64,000 nucleotides of DNA from Rhizobium terrae (lineage in GTDB: Bacteria > Pseudomonadota > Alphaproteobacteria > Rhizobiales > Rhizobiaceae). Below are positions 37,058 to 46,114 of the stretch, one piece after another. Position 1 is the stretch's first letter. Every line of letters starts with the position of its first letter. The translations under genes were made by a program, and so were the position numbers. Under the pieces are notes generated by a model, which had not been told where the DNA came from, did no database searches, and saw only the letters and a program-made list of their open reading frames with translations. The stretch spans positions 355,889 to 419,888 of the forward strand of contig NZ_QJKM01000005.1 of the NCBI RefSeq assembly GCF_003425685.1, given 5' to 3'.

Positions 37058-37981
37058 ATGGGCATCTGGATCGATACGGACATGGGGTTCGACGACATCG
37101 CGGCGATCATGGTTGCGGCGCATGCGGGCCTTTCCATCGACGGCGTCTCGCTCTCCTTCGGCAATGCGCCGCTGGATCACGTCCGGCGAAACGCGGCGGG
37201 CGCCGCAGCGGCGTTTGTCTGGCCGTTTCCAATCCATGCGGGGCGTGCCATGCCGGTGCTCGGGCAGTTGCAGACGGCGACCGACGTGCTCGGCGATACC
37301 GGCATTCCGACGGTCGGGCAGACACTTCCCGAAGCGAACGATATGTTCCATGCCTATGCCTTCGAGGCGCTTTGCGCCTGGCTGGAAAAAAGCGAAGGCG
37401 AGCGGCGCATCATGGCGCTCGGACCGCTGACCAACATTGCGGCGGTGGCGCTGGCGCGGCCCGATCTCGCGGCGAAGATCACCAACCTCACCTGGATGGG
37501 CGGCGGGGTGACGACCGGCAATCACACGGCCTCGGCCGAGTTCAACGCCTTTGCCGATCCGGAAGCGCTGGCGATCGTGCTGGCCCACAAGATCCCGTTC
37601 CGGATGGTCGATCTCGATCTCTGCCGCAAGGTTCTCTGCGGGCCGGAAGACGTGGCGCCGGTGCGCGAGGCGGGCGGCCGCAACGCGGAACTCGTCGCCG
37701 ATCTTCTGGACGGTTTCGTTGCGATCGCCACCAGCCGCGGCCGGCCGGCCATGGCGCTCTACGATGCGGTGGCGGCGGTGGCCTTCGCCTATCCGGATCA
37801 TGTGACCTGGCGCGAGGCGCGCCTCGACGTCGAGCTTTCCGGGGCGCTGACGCGCGGCCGGACGGTGATCGAGGTGCGGCCCGGACGGGCGGAGTTCAAT
37901 GCGGCCTATGGCGTCGAGATCGATGTCGACAAAGCGAAGGCAGTCATTCTGGAAACGTTGCGGGCGGAGGCGAGCTGGTGA
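37058..37981 (+). CDS. Inosine/uridine-preferring nucleoside hydrolase
   Basis: Nucleoside hydrolase of 307 aa. The calcium-binding Asp cluster is IDTDMGFDDIAAIM (residues 4-17). Further hallmarks are ERRIMALGPLTNIAAVALARPDL and the later TWMGGGVTTGNHTASAEFNAFADPEA, with VDLDLCRKV and LYDAVAAVAFA near the end. It splits the N-glycosidic bond of a ribonucleoside to base and ribose. It uses the same promoter as the transporter and ends overlapping the adenine deaminase start (GTGA). Confidence 0.93.
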   Translation: MGIWIDTDMGFDDIAAIMVAAHAGLSIDGVSLSFGNAPLDHVRRNAAGAAAAFVWPFPIHAGRAMPVLGQLQTATDVLGDTGIPTVGQTLPEANDMFHAYAFEALCAWLEKSEGERRIMALGPLTNIAAVALARPDLAAKITNLTWMGGGVTTGNHTASAEFNAFADPEALAIVLAHKIPFRMVDLDLCRKVLCGPEDVAPVREAGGRNAELVADLLDGFVAIATSRGRPAMALYDAVAAVAFAYPDHVTWREARLDVELSGALTRGRTVIEVRPGRAEFNAAYGVEIDVDKAKAVILETLRAEASW

Positions 37982-39765
37982 AGAACATCATTGCAACGGT
38001 GCAGGAGTTTACCGAACCGGTCTTTCGCGACCGCGTTGTGATAGCCGCACGTGGCGACGGGCCTTTCGACATCCTGATCACCGGCGGCACGCTGGTCGAC
38101 ATGGTGACGGGCGAGCTGCGACCGGCCGATATCGGTCTCGTCGGACCGGTCATCGCCAGCGTCCACGCGGCGGGCTCCCGTTCGGATGCCGCCGAGATCA
38201 TCGATGCGACCGGCACCTTCGTTTCGCCCGGCCTGATCGACACCCACATGCATATCGAAAGCTCGATGGTGACGCCGGCGACCTATGCGGGCGCCGTGCT
38301 GCCGCGCGGCGTCACCACCGTGGTCTGGGATCCGCACGAATTCGGCAATGTGCATGGGACGGAAGGCGTCGCCTGGGCGCTGGAAGCGGCAAAGCCGCTG
38401 CCGCTGCGCGCCGTCGTGCTCGCTCCGTCCTGCGTGCCGTCGGCGCCTGGCCTCGAAGTGGCCGGCGCCGATTTCGATGCCGCCACGATCGAGGAAATGC
38501 TGTTCTGGCCGAAGATCGCCGGGTTGGCCGAAGTCATGAACATGCGCGGCGTGATCGACCGCGATCCGCGCATGAGCGGCATCGTACAGGCCGCCCTCGT
38601 GTCGGAGAAGCTCGTCTGCGGCCATGCCCGCAGTCTCGCAGGCCCGGATCTTGCGGCTTTCATGGCGGCGGGCGTCACCTCCGACCACGAGCTGGTTTCC
38701 GGCGACGACCTGATGGCGAAGCTCCGTGCCGGCCTGACGATCGAGCTGCGCGGCTCGCACGATCACCTGCTGCCGGAATTCGTCGAGGCGCTCAATACGC
38801 TCGGCCATCTGCCGCAGACGGTGACGCTCTGCACCGACGACGTCTTCCCGGACGATCTCGTCGACGGCGGCGGTCTCGACGACGTGGTTCGGCGGCTGGT
38901 GCGCTACGGGCTCAAAGCCGAATGGGCGCTGCAGGCGGCGACCCTCAACGCATCGGTGCGGATCGGCCGCGCCGATCTCGGCCTGATCGCCGCCGGCCGC
39001 CGGGCGGATATCGTTCTCTTCGAGGATCTCAAGAGTTTCCGCGCCCGCCAGGTGATCGTCAGCGGCACGCCGATTGCCCGCGAGGGTGTGATGACGGTGC
39101 CCCTTCACCCGACAGATTCCTGGCTGCTGCAGAATTCCGTCAAGCTCGCGCCGGTCGCGGCGGAGAGTTTCAAACTGCCCGCAACCGGCAAAAAGGTTCG
39201 CCTCGCGACCATCGATCGCCCGCGTTTCACGCGCTGGGGGCAGACGGATGCGGATGTCGCCGACGGTTATGTGGTACCCCCGGAAGGCACGACGCTGATC
39301 GCCGTGACCCACCGCCACGGCCGCGCCGACAGCCGCACCCGTCTTGGGTTCCTGACCGGCTGGGGCAAATGGAAGGGTGCTTTCGCGACCACGCTTGCCC
39401 ATGACAGCCACAACCTCACCGTCTTCGGTTCCGATCCCGCCGATATGGCCGCCGCCGCCAATGCGGTGATCGAGGCCGGCGGCGGCATGGCGGTGGCGAC
39501 CGGCGGCAAGGTCGAGGTGCTTCTGCCGCTGCGGCTTTCCGGCCTCGTATCCGATGCACCGATGGAAGAGGTCGCCGAAGGTTTCCGGAAGATCCGCGCG
39601 GCGATGGACCGCGTCGTCGACTGGCAGCCGCCATATCTGGTCTTCAAGGCCTGTTTCGGCGCGACGCTCGCCTGCAATCCCGGTCCTCACCAGACCGATC
39701 GCGGCATTGCCGATGTCGCCAAAGGCACGGTATCGGAGTCTCCGATTCTCGATATTCTCGAATAG
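37978..39765 (+). CDS. ade: Adenine deaminase
   Basis: Amidohydrolase of 595 aa, within the family range. Metal-binding motifs are present: GLIDTHMHIESSMVTP, WDPHEFGNVHG, CGHARSL, HDHLLPE and CTDDVFPDDLV. The C-terminal domain ends with ACNPGPHQTDRGIADV. It converts adenine to hypoxanthine and ammonia. The GTG start at 37978 overlaps the preceding stop and translates as VKNIIATVQEF; no better start is near. With the hydrolase and phosphoribosyltransferase it completes a base-salvage route. Confidence 0.93.
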   Translation: MKNIIATVQEFTEPVFRDRVVIAARGDGPFDILITGGTLVDMVTGELRPADIGLVGPVIASVHAAGSRSDAAEIIDATGTFVSPGLIDTHMHIESSMVTPATYAGAVLPRGVTTVVWDPHEFGNVHGTEGVAWALEAAKPLPLRAVVLAPSCVPSAPGLEVAGADFDAATIEEMLFWPKIAGLAEVMNMRGVIDRDPRMSGIVQAALVSEKLVCGHARSLAGPDLAAFMAAGVTSDHELVSGDDLMAKLRAGLTIELRGSHDHLLPEFVEALNTLGHLPQTVTLCTDDVFPDDLVDGGGLDDVVRRLVRYGLKAEWALQAATLNASVRIGRADLGLIAAGRRADIVLFEDLKSFRARQVIVSGTPIAREGVMTVPLHPTDSWLLQNSVKLAPVAAESFKLPATGKKVRLATIDRPRFTRWGQTDADVADGYVVPPEGTTLIAVTHRHGRADSRTRLGFLTGWGKWKGAFATTLAHDSHNLTVFGSDPADMAAAANAVIEAGGGMAVATGGKVEVLLPLRLSGLVSDAPMEEVAEGFRKIRAAMDRVVDWQPPYLVFKACFGATLACNPGPHQTDRGIADVAKGTVSESPILDILE

Positions 39766-39774
39766 GGCGAAGCG

Positions 39775-40452
39775 ATGCAGCCGCATGATTTCTGGCAGGA
39801 GGTCCACCCGCCCGGCACGTTCGACCCGGCCGGGCCGTTTTCCGGCTTCTATCCGGCGGCTCTTGACGATGGCAGCCAAATCCGCCTGCCGATCCGGCCG
39901 CTGGCCGATGGCGAACACGCGCTTGCCTCGCTCATCATCAACCAGGCGAGTTTCGACGTGCAGGATGCGCTGGCCGCCGATCTGGCGCCGAAGCTGGCGG
40001 CGCACCGGCCGGAAGTGATCGTGGGCCTGCCGACGCTCGGGCTGACGCTTGCGGCAGCCGTCGCGCGATCGCTCGGCTTCAGCCGTTACGTGCCGCTCGG
40101 GACGTCCAGGAAATTCTGGTACGACGAGACGCTTTCCGTGCCGCTTTCCTCGATCACCACACCGGAACAGCAGAAGCGGCTTTATGTCGATCCGCGCATG
40201 CTGCCGCTTATCCGCGGCAAACGCGTCGCGCTGGTGGACGACGTGATCTCCAGCGGTACCTCGATCGTTTCCGGCCTTTCGCTGATGGCTTCGCTCGGCA
40301 TAGAACCGGTGGTGATCGGCGCCGCCATGCTGCAGTCGGAACGCTGGCACGGCAAGCTCGACGCCTTCGGGCCGCAATGGTGGCCGCGCGTGGTCGGCGC
40401 TTTCCGGACGCCGATGCTGAAGACGGCAGGCGAGGGTATCTGGACCGCCTGA
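39775..40452 (+). CDS. Phosphoribosyltransferase (purine PRTase-like)
   Basis: Type I phosphoribosyltransferase of 225 aa. The PRPP-binding loop is VALVDDVISSGTSIVSGLSLM (about residues 146-166), preceded by GLPTLGLTLAAAVARSLGF. The N-terminal region has no close counterpart in the well-known Apt, Gpt or Hpt enzymes that I can recognise, so the accepted base is uncertain; hypoxanthine or adenine would fit the operon. It starts 9 bases after the adenine deaminase stop. Confidence 0.85.
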   Translation: MQPHDFWQEVHPPGTFDPAGPFSGFYPAALDDGSQIRLPIRPLADGEHALASLIINQASFDVQDALAADLAPKLAAHRPEVIVGLPTLGLTLAAAVARSLGFSRYVPLGTSRKFWYDETLSVPLSSITTPEQQKRLYVDPRMLPLIRGKRVALVDDVISSGTSIVSGLSLMASLGIEPVVIGAAMLQSERWHGKLDAFGPQWWPRVVGAFRTPMLKTAGEGIWTA

Positions 40453-40549
40453 AGGGGGCTGCCTGAGGCAATTTGAGCCTTGCGAAAGGCGGTCGGCTGA
40501 CTAGGATCGCACCACCACTCACCTCGGGAACTTTCAAAAAAAATCGGGA

Positions 40550-41608
40550 ATGGATTTCATGGAACTGGTGTTCGACGGCCATAACGACGTGCTCCTAAGG
40601 CTCTGGCGGAACATGAAGGCGGGCGGCGATCCGATCGCCGAGTTCATGAACGGCACCACGAGCGGTCATATCGACGGCCCGCGCGCCAGGCAGGGCGGTC
40701 TCGCCGGCGGTCTCTGCGCCATCTACATTCCCTCCGGCGATCTCGTGCTCAAGGAACCCGATGCGGACGGCCATTACGTGACGCCGATGTCGGCGCCCCT
40801 CGATCATCTGCCGTCGCTGACGGTCGCGCTCGAAAAGGCCTCGATCGCCCTTCGTCTCGACCGGGCCGGCGGCTGGAGGCTCTGCCGCTCGACGGCCGAC
40901 ATCCGCAAGGCCATGGGAGACGGCATCTTCGCCGCCGTCATGCATATGGAAGGCTGCGAGGCGATCGATCCCGATCTCGACAATCTCGAAGTCTTTTATG
41001 CCGCAGGTTTGCGCTCGCTCGGTCCCGTCTGGAGCCGCCACAACATCTTTGGTCACGGGGTGCCTTTCGCCTATCCCATGTCGCCGGATACCGGTGCCGG
41101 TCTCACCGATCTCGGCTTCGAACTCGTCAGGGCCTGCAACAGGCTCGGCATCCTGATCGACCTTGCGCATATCACCGAGAAAGGCTTCTGGGATGTGGCG
41201 AAGACCACCGATCAGCCGCTGATCGCCAGCCATTCGAACGCGCATGCGCTGACGCCGGTCGCCCGCAACCTCACCGACCGCCAGCTCGACGCGGTCAAGG
41301 AAAGCGGCGGCCTCGTCGGCCTGAACTACGCCGTGACGATGCTGCGCCCGGACGGCCGCGACAATGTCTCGACGCCGCTTTCCGACATGGTGCGCCATGT
41401 CGACCACATGGTGAACCGCATGGGCATCGACCACGTGGCGCTTGGCTCGGATTTCGACGGTGCCTCGATTCCCGAAGAGATTCATGACGCTGCGGGAAAT
41501 CAAAATCTGGTTGCGGCACTCAGGAACGCGGGCTACGGTAGCGGAGAACTAATAAAGCTTTGCCGGGAAAACTGGCTCAGAGTTTTGGGGAAGGCCTGGC
41601 ACGAATGA
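40550..41608 (+). CDS. Membrane (renal-type) dipeptidase, peptidase family M19
   Basis: Metallo-dipeptidase of 352 aa. Zinc-ligand motifs are intact: FDGHNDVLLRLW, MHMEGCEAIDPD, LIDLAHIT, IASHSNAHAL and ALGSDFDGA. M19 enzymes cleave dipeptides including those with D-residues in the second position. There is no signal peptide, so it is probably cytosolic. It immediately precedes a peptide ABC transporter operon (49 bases), fitting uptake followed by hydrolysis. An ATG at 40559 is an equally good start. Confidence 0.92.
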   Translation: MDFMELVFDGHNDVLLRLWRNMKAGGDPIAEFMNGTTSGHIDGPRARQGGLAGGLCAIYIPSGDLVLKEPDADGHYVTPMSAPLDHLPSLTVALEKASIALRLDRAGGWRLCRSTADIRKAMGDGIFAAVMHMEGCEAIDPDLDNLEVFYAAGLRSLGPVWSRHNIFGHGVPFAYPMSPDTGAGLTDLGFELVRACNRLGILIDLAHITEKGFWDVAKTTDQPLIASHSNAHALTPVARNLTDRQLDAVKESGGLVGLNYAVTMLRPDGRDNVSTPLSDMVRHVDHMVNRMGIDHVALGSDFDGASIPEEIHDAAGNQNLVAALRNAGYGSGELIKLCRENWLRVLGKAWHE

Positions 41609-41657
41609 GGGTCGGCTTTCCTCAAAGGTCCAAAGAACCAAAGGGGAAAACCAGACC

Positions 41658-43265
41658 ATGCTCCATTCATTCAAGGGACGAATCCGTCTGCTGACCACGG
41701 GCGCCGCACTGGCAGTCATGCTCGCCGTCGCGCCGCAGGCGTTCGCCATCACGCCGAAGGATACGCTCGTCATCGGGCTTGCCTTCGACGACATCATCAC
41801 GCTCGATCCGGGCCAGGCCTTCGAATTTTCGGCCGGCGAAATCGGCGGCAACAGCTATGACCGTCTCGTCCGGCTCGACATCGCCGACACCTCGAAAGTG
41901 AAGCCGGATCTTGCGGAAAGCTGGACGGTATCCGACGACGGCCTCACCTATACGTTCAAGCTGAAATCCGGCCTGAAATTCGCCTCCGGCAACCCGATTA
42001 CCGCCGAAGACGTCGCCTATTCCTTCGAGCGCTCCGTCAAGATCGACGGCCCGCCGGCCTTCATCCTCAACCAGTTCGGACTGAAGAAGGACAATATCAC
42101 GAGCAAGGCCGTCGCCAAGGACGCCAATACCTTCGTGCTGACCGTCGACCAGCCCTATGCGCCGTCCTTCGTGCTGAACTGCCTGACCGCGACCGTCGCG
42201 GCGGTAGTCGACAAGAAGCTCGTCTCGCAGCATGTCACCAACGACGATTACGGCAACGCCTGGCTGAAGACCAATTTCGCCGGTTCCGGCCCCTACAAGG
42301 TGCGCGAATGGCGTGCCAACGAAGTAATCGTGCTGGAACGCAACGACAATTACTGGGGCGAGAAGCCGAAGCTCAACCGCGTCATCTATCGCCACATGAA
42401 GGAGAGCGCCGCGCAACGCCTCGCCCTCGACAACAACGACATCGACGTGGCCCGCAACCTCGAGCCCAACGATATCGACGCTGTCGCCAAGAAGGGCACG
42501 ACGATCACCAGCCAGCCGAAAGGCTCGGTCTTCTATTTCAGCCTCAACCAAAAGAACCCGAACCTGAAGAAGCCGGAAGTCGTCGAGGCGATGAAATACC
42601 TCGTCGATTACGACGCGATCGGTGCGACGCTGATCAAGGGCGTCGGCGAAATCCACCAGACCTTCCTGCCGAAGGGCATCCTCGGCTCGATCGACGACAA
42701 GCCCTATAAGCTCGACGTCGCCAAGGCCAAGGAACTGCTCGCCAAGGCCGGCCTGAAGGATGGGTTCTCGGTGACGATGGATGTGCGCAACACGCAGCCG
42801 ACCACGGGTATCGCGGAGTCGATCCAGCAGACTTTCGGTCAGGCCGGAATCAAGATGGAGATCATCCCGGGTGACGGCAAGCAGACGCTGACCAAGTATC
42901 GCGCCCGTACGCACGACATCTATATCGGCCTGTGGGGCGTCGACTACTGGGACCCGAACTCCAACGCGGAAACCTTCACCTCGAACCCGAACAATGCCGA
43001 CGACGGTACCACGAAGACGCTCGCCTGGCGCAATGCCTGGGATATTCCGGAGCTGACCAAGGAGACTAAGACCGGCTTCCTGGAGCGGGATTCGGCCAAA
43101 CGCGCGGCGATCTACGCGAACCTGCAGAAGAAGGTTCTGCAGAGCGGGCCGTTCGTTCTCGTCTACCAGCAGACGGAAGTGGCCGGCGTCGGCAAGGGCG
43201 TGAAGGATTTCAAGCTCGGCCCGACCTTCGACACGAACTACGTGTTCAACGTCTCCAAGGACTAA
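41658..43265 (+). CDS. Peptide-type ABC transporter substrate-binding protein (DppA-like)
   Basis: Extracellular solute-binding protein family 5, 535 aa. Signal peptide ends AFAIT (about 31). It shows LDPGQAFEFSAGEIGGNSYDRLVR, KPDLAESWTVSDDGLTYTFKLKSGLKFASGNPITAEDVAYSFERS, NFAGSGPYKVREW and a C-terminal GPFVLVYQQTEVAG. The next gene starts 10 bases on, with no hairpin, in contrast to the other transporters in this window. It probably binds di- or oligopeptides that the M19 dipeptidase then cleaves. Confidence 0.93.
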   Translation: MLHSFKGRIRLLTTGAALAVMLAVAPQAFAITPKDTLVIGLAFDDIITLDPGQAFEFSAGEIGGNSYDRLVRLDIADTSKVKPDLAESWTVSDDGLTYTFKLKSGLKFASGNPITAEDVAYSFERSVKIDGPPAFILNQFGLKKDNITSKAVAKDANTFVLTVDQPYAPSFVLNCLTATVAAVVDKKLVSQHVTNDDYGNAWLKTNFAGSGPYKVREWRANEVIVLERNDNYWGEKPKLNRVIYRHMKESAAQRLALDNNDIDVARNLEPNDIDAVAKKGTTITSQPKGSVFYFSLNQKNPNLKKPEVVEAMKYLVDYDAIGATLIKGVGEIHQTFLPKGILGSIDDKPYKLDVAKAKELLAKAGLKDGFSVTMDVRNTQPTTGIAESIQQTFGQAGIKMEIIPGDGKQTLTKYRARTHDIYIGLWGVDYWDPNSNAETFTSNPNNADDGTTKTLAWRNAWDIPELTKETKTGFLERDSAKRAAIYANLQKKVLQSGPFVLVYQQTEVAGVGKGVKDFKLGPTFDTNYVFNVSKD

Positions 43266-43275
43266 GGTCGGTTCG

Positions 43276-44343
43276 TTGACCCTTTCTGAAACAAGCGTGG
43301 CGACACGGCGCAATCGGCGCCGTGCTTCGTCTGCCATGGCCTCCGTCCTGCGTTTTGCGGTGACGGTGGTCACGACCATTTTCGGGCTGTTGCTCGTCAC
43401 GTTCTTCATCGGCCGGGTCGTGCCTATCGACCCCGTGCTGGCGATCGTCGGCGACCGGGCGCCCGCCCATCTCTACGAGCGGACCCGCATCGAACTCGGC
43501 CTCAACCTGCCGCTCTACCAGCAGTTCTGGATCTACACGAAACAGGCGCTTTCCGGCGATCTGGGCACCTCGGTGCTGACCAGCAATCCGGTGCTGGAAG
43601 ATATCAAGCGGGTCTTCCCGGCGACCATGGAGCTTGCGACGATCGGTACGCTGATCGGGGCGATCCTCGGCATTCCGCTAGGTGTTCTCGCGGCCGTCAG
43701 GCGCGGCAGTCTCGCCGACCAGATCGTCCGCGTCATCGGCCTGATCGGTTATTCGGTGCCGATCTTCTGGCTCGGGCTCCTGGCGCTTGTGCTCTTCTAC
43801 GCGCAGCTGCGATGGGCCGCCTTTCCCGGTCGCGTCGATGTCGTCTACGAGTACAGTTTCACGCCGCAGACCGGCTTCTATCTCCTCGATGCCGCCATGC
43901 AGGGCCAATGGGAGGTGGTGTGGGATCTCTTCCGTCACATCGCGCTGCCCGGCGCGCTGCTCGGTTACTTCTCGCTCGCCTATATAAGCCGCATGACCCG
44001 CTCCTTCATGCTGAACGAGCTTTCCCAGGAATATGTGGTCGCGGCGCGGGCGAAAGGCCTCTCGGAACCCCGGATCATCTGGTTCCACGCGCTGCGCAAC
44101 GCCGCCGTGCCGCTGGTGACCGTCATCGCACTTTCCTATGCAAACCTTCTGGAAGGCTCGGTTCTGACCGAGACCATCTTCTCCTGGCCGGGGCTCGGCC
44201 TCTACATCACCAACTCGCTGCAGAATGCCGACATGAATGCGGTTCTCGGCGGCACGCTGGTGATCGGGGCCGTCTTCGTCGGCATCAACATCTTCTCCGA
44301 TCTTCTCTATCGGACACTCGACCCGAGGACGCGCAGCCGATGA
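43276..44343 (+). CDS. Peptide-type ABC permease (DppB-like)
   Basis: Permease of 355 aa. The first segment and LYERTRIELGLNLPLYQQFWIYTKQALSGDLGTSVL are followed by YISRMTRSFMLNELSQEYVVAARAKGLSEPRIIWFHALRNAAVPLVT, the DppB coupling region, and SVLTETIFSWPGLG. A TTG at 43276 after AAGG is the most likely start; an internal ATG at 43336 has no ribosome-binding site. It overlaps the next gene by ATGA. Confidence 0.92.
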   Translation: MTLSETSVATRRNRRRASSAMASVLRFAVTVVTTIFGLLLVTFFIGRVVPIDPVLAIVGDRAPAHLYERTRIELGLNLPLYQQFWIYTKQALSGDLGTSVLTSNPVLEDIKRVFPATMELATIGTLIGAILGIPLGVLAAVRRGSLADQIVRVIGLIGYSVPIFWLGLLALVLFYAQLRWAAFPGRVDVVYEYSFTPQTGFYLLDAAMQGQWEVVWDLFRHIALPGALLGYFSLAYISRMTRSFMLNELSQEYVVAARAKGLSEPRIIWFHALRNAAVPLVTVIALSYANLLEGSVLTETIFSWPGLGLYITNSLQNADMNAVLGGTLVIGAVFVGINIFSDLLYRTLDPRTRSR

Positions 44344-45272
44344 GCAACGCGGAAGCAACATTGAAACCCTACAGCCGGGCCTGGCTGCTCTCCGACCGGC
44401 CGGCCTCGCGCAGGCAAGCCCGGCTCGGCCGTGCCTATATCGTCTGGCGCCGTTTTGCCGAAAACCGGCTGGCGCTGGTGGGGCTCGCTATCCTGATCCT
44501 GCTTCTCCTGGTCGCCGCCTTCGCGGATGTGCTGGCACCGCATGATCCGGTGGTGGGGGATCTGCGCAATGCCCGCCTGCTGCCGATGGGCTCGGAAGGT
44601 TATCTGCTCGGCACCGACGACCAGGGCCGCGACATCCTCTCGCGGCTGATCTACGGTTCGCGGTTGACCCTGCTGGTCGTGGTGCTGGTGGCGATCATCG
44701 CAGCACCCATAGGCCTCGTGGTCGGCACGGCTTCCGGTTATGCGGGCGGCTGGCTGGATGCGGTTCTGATGCGCGTCACCGACATCTTCCTGGCCTTCCC
44801 GAAGCTGGTGCTGGCGCTGGCGCTGGTCGCCGCCCTCGGACCCGGCATCGAAAACGCGATCCTGGCGATCGCCGTCACCTCCTGGCCGCCCTATGCACGC
44901 ATCGCCCGGGCCGAGACGCTGACCTTCCGCAATTCGGAATTCATCGCCGCGGTAAAGCTGATGGGTGCCTCGCCATTCAGGATCGTGCTGCGCCACGTCA
45001 TGCCGCTTTGCGTGTCCTCGTTGATCGTGCGCGTCACGCTCGACATGGCCGGCATCATCCTCACCGCCGCAGGCCTCGGCTTTCTCGGCCTCGGCGCGCA
45101 GCCGCCACTGCCCGAATGGGGGGCGATGATCGCATCGGGCCGCCGTTTCATCCTCGATCAGTGGTGGGTGGCCGCGATGCCCGGATTTGCGATCCTCGTC
45201 GTCAGCCTCGGCTTCAACCTGCTCGGCGACGGCCTGCGGGATGCGCTGGATCCGAAGGAGGCCGGCCAATGA
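44340..45272 (+). CDS. Peptide-type ABC permease (DppC-like)
   Basis: Permease of 310 aa. The N-terminal OppC-type segment FAENRLALVGLAILILLLL is followed by HDPV, LLGTDDQGRDILSRLIYGSR and the coupling loop RNSEFIAAVKLMGASPFRIVLRHVMP. GLGAQPPLPEWGAMI and LLGDGLRDALDPKEA end the protein. It forms the channel with the DppB-like protein. ATGA overlaps occur at both ends. Confidence 0.93.
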   Translation: MSNAEATLKPYSRAWLLSDRPASRRQARLGRAYIVWRRFAENRLALVGLAILILLLLVAAFADVLAPHDPVVGDLRNARLLPMGSEGYLLGTDDQGRDILSRLIYGSRLTLLVVVLVAIIAAPIGLVVGTASGYAGGWLDAVLMRVTDIFLAFPKLVLALALVAALGPGIENAILAIAVTSWPPYARIARAETLTFRNSEFIAAVKLMGASPFRIVLRHVMPLCVSSLIVRVTLDMAGIILTAAGLGFLGLGAQPPLPEWGAMIASGRRFILDQWWVAAMPGFAILVVSLGFNLLGDGLRDALDPKEAGQ

Positions 45273-46114
45273 GGACTTCTGGGGCACCTCTTCTGACCGT
45301 CGAAGACCTTCGCGTCACCTTTCCGACCCGCACAGGCGAGGTGCAAGCGGTGCGCGGCGTCTCCTTTTCGCTCGGCAAGGAGCGGCTCGGCATCGTCGGC
45401 GAGAGCGGTTCCGGCAAGTCGCAGACCGGCCGTGCCATCATGGGCCTGACCCCGTCGCATGCGAAGATCACTGCACGAAAACTGGCCTTCGGCGGCCATG
45501 ACCTGCTGACCATGCGGAAGGCCGAGCGCCGCGGCCTGCGCGGCAGACAGGTTGCGATGATCCTGCAGGACCCGAAATACTCGCTGAACCCGGTGATGAC
45601 CATCGGCCGGCAGATCGTCGAGACGCTGAAGACCCATGAGAAGGTCTCAACCTCCGAGGCGAAGCAACGCGCGCTCGCCATGCTGGAGGCGGTGCAGATC
45701 CGCGATCCGCAGCGCGTTTTCGATCTCTATCCGCATGAAGTCTCCGGCGGCATGGGCCAGCGGGCGATGATCGCCATGATGCTGGTCTGCGGCCCGGACC
45801 TGCTGATCGCCGACGAGCCGACCTCGGCGCTCGACGTCACCGTGCAGCTCGAAGTGCTCGGCATTCTCGACAAGCTGGTCTCCGAGCGGGGCATGGGGCT
45901 GATCTTCATCTCCCACGATCTCAGGCTCGTCTCGTCCTTCTGCGACCGCGTTCTCGTCATGTATGCGGGCCGGATCGTCGAGGAACTGCCGTCTGCGGAT
46001 CTTGCGAATGCGCAACATCCATACACGCGCGGGCTCTTGAACTGTCTGCCGACCATCGGCTCCGACCGGCATCCGCTGCCCGTGCTCGACCGCAAACCGG
46101 AGTGGGCGCTATGA
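45269..46114 (+). CDS. Peptide-type ABC ATP-binding protein (DppD-like)
   Basis: ATPase of 281 aa, shorter than the roughly 320 aa of typical DppD because the C-terminal zinc-cluster region is reduced. Walker A is GESGSGKSQT, the Q-loop is ILQDPKYSLNPVMTIG, the signature is VSGGMGQR, Walker B is LLIADEPTSALDVTVQ and the C-terminal HPYTRGLLNCLPTIG is present. The start codon overlaps the upstream stop. Confidence 0.93.
   Translation: MRTSGAPLLTVEDLRVTFPTRTGEVQAVRGVSFSLGKERLGIVGESGSGKSQTGRAIMGLTPSHAKITARKLAFGGHDLLTMRKAERRGLRGRQVAMILQDPKYSLNPVMTIGRQIVETLKTHEKVSTSEAKQRALAMLEAVQIRDPQRVFDLYPHEVSGGMGQRAMIAMMLVCGPDLLIADEPTSALDVTVQLEVLGILDKLVSERGMGLIFISHDLRLVSSFCDRVLVMYAGRIVEELPSADLANAQHPYTRGLLNCLPTIGSDRHPLPVLDRKPEWAL

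Noticed and set aside
37372..37977. Longer N-terminal extension of adenine deaminase in the same frame
   Set aside because: It overlaps the nucleoside hydrolase gene entirely and the family start fits the GTG at 37978.
37906..40377. Minus-strand open frame of 823 codons opposite the adenine deaminase gene
   Set aside because: Shadow of three tightly linked genes with recognisable families.
41667..43409. Minus-strand open frame of 580 codons opposite the peptide-binding protein
   Set aside because: Shadow frame without signal, domain or ribosome-binding site.
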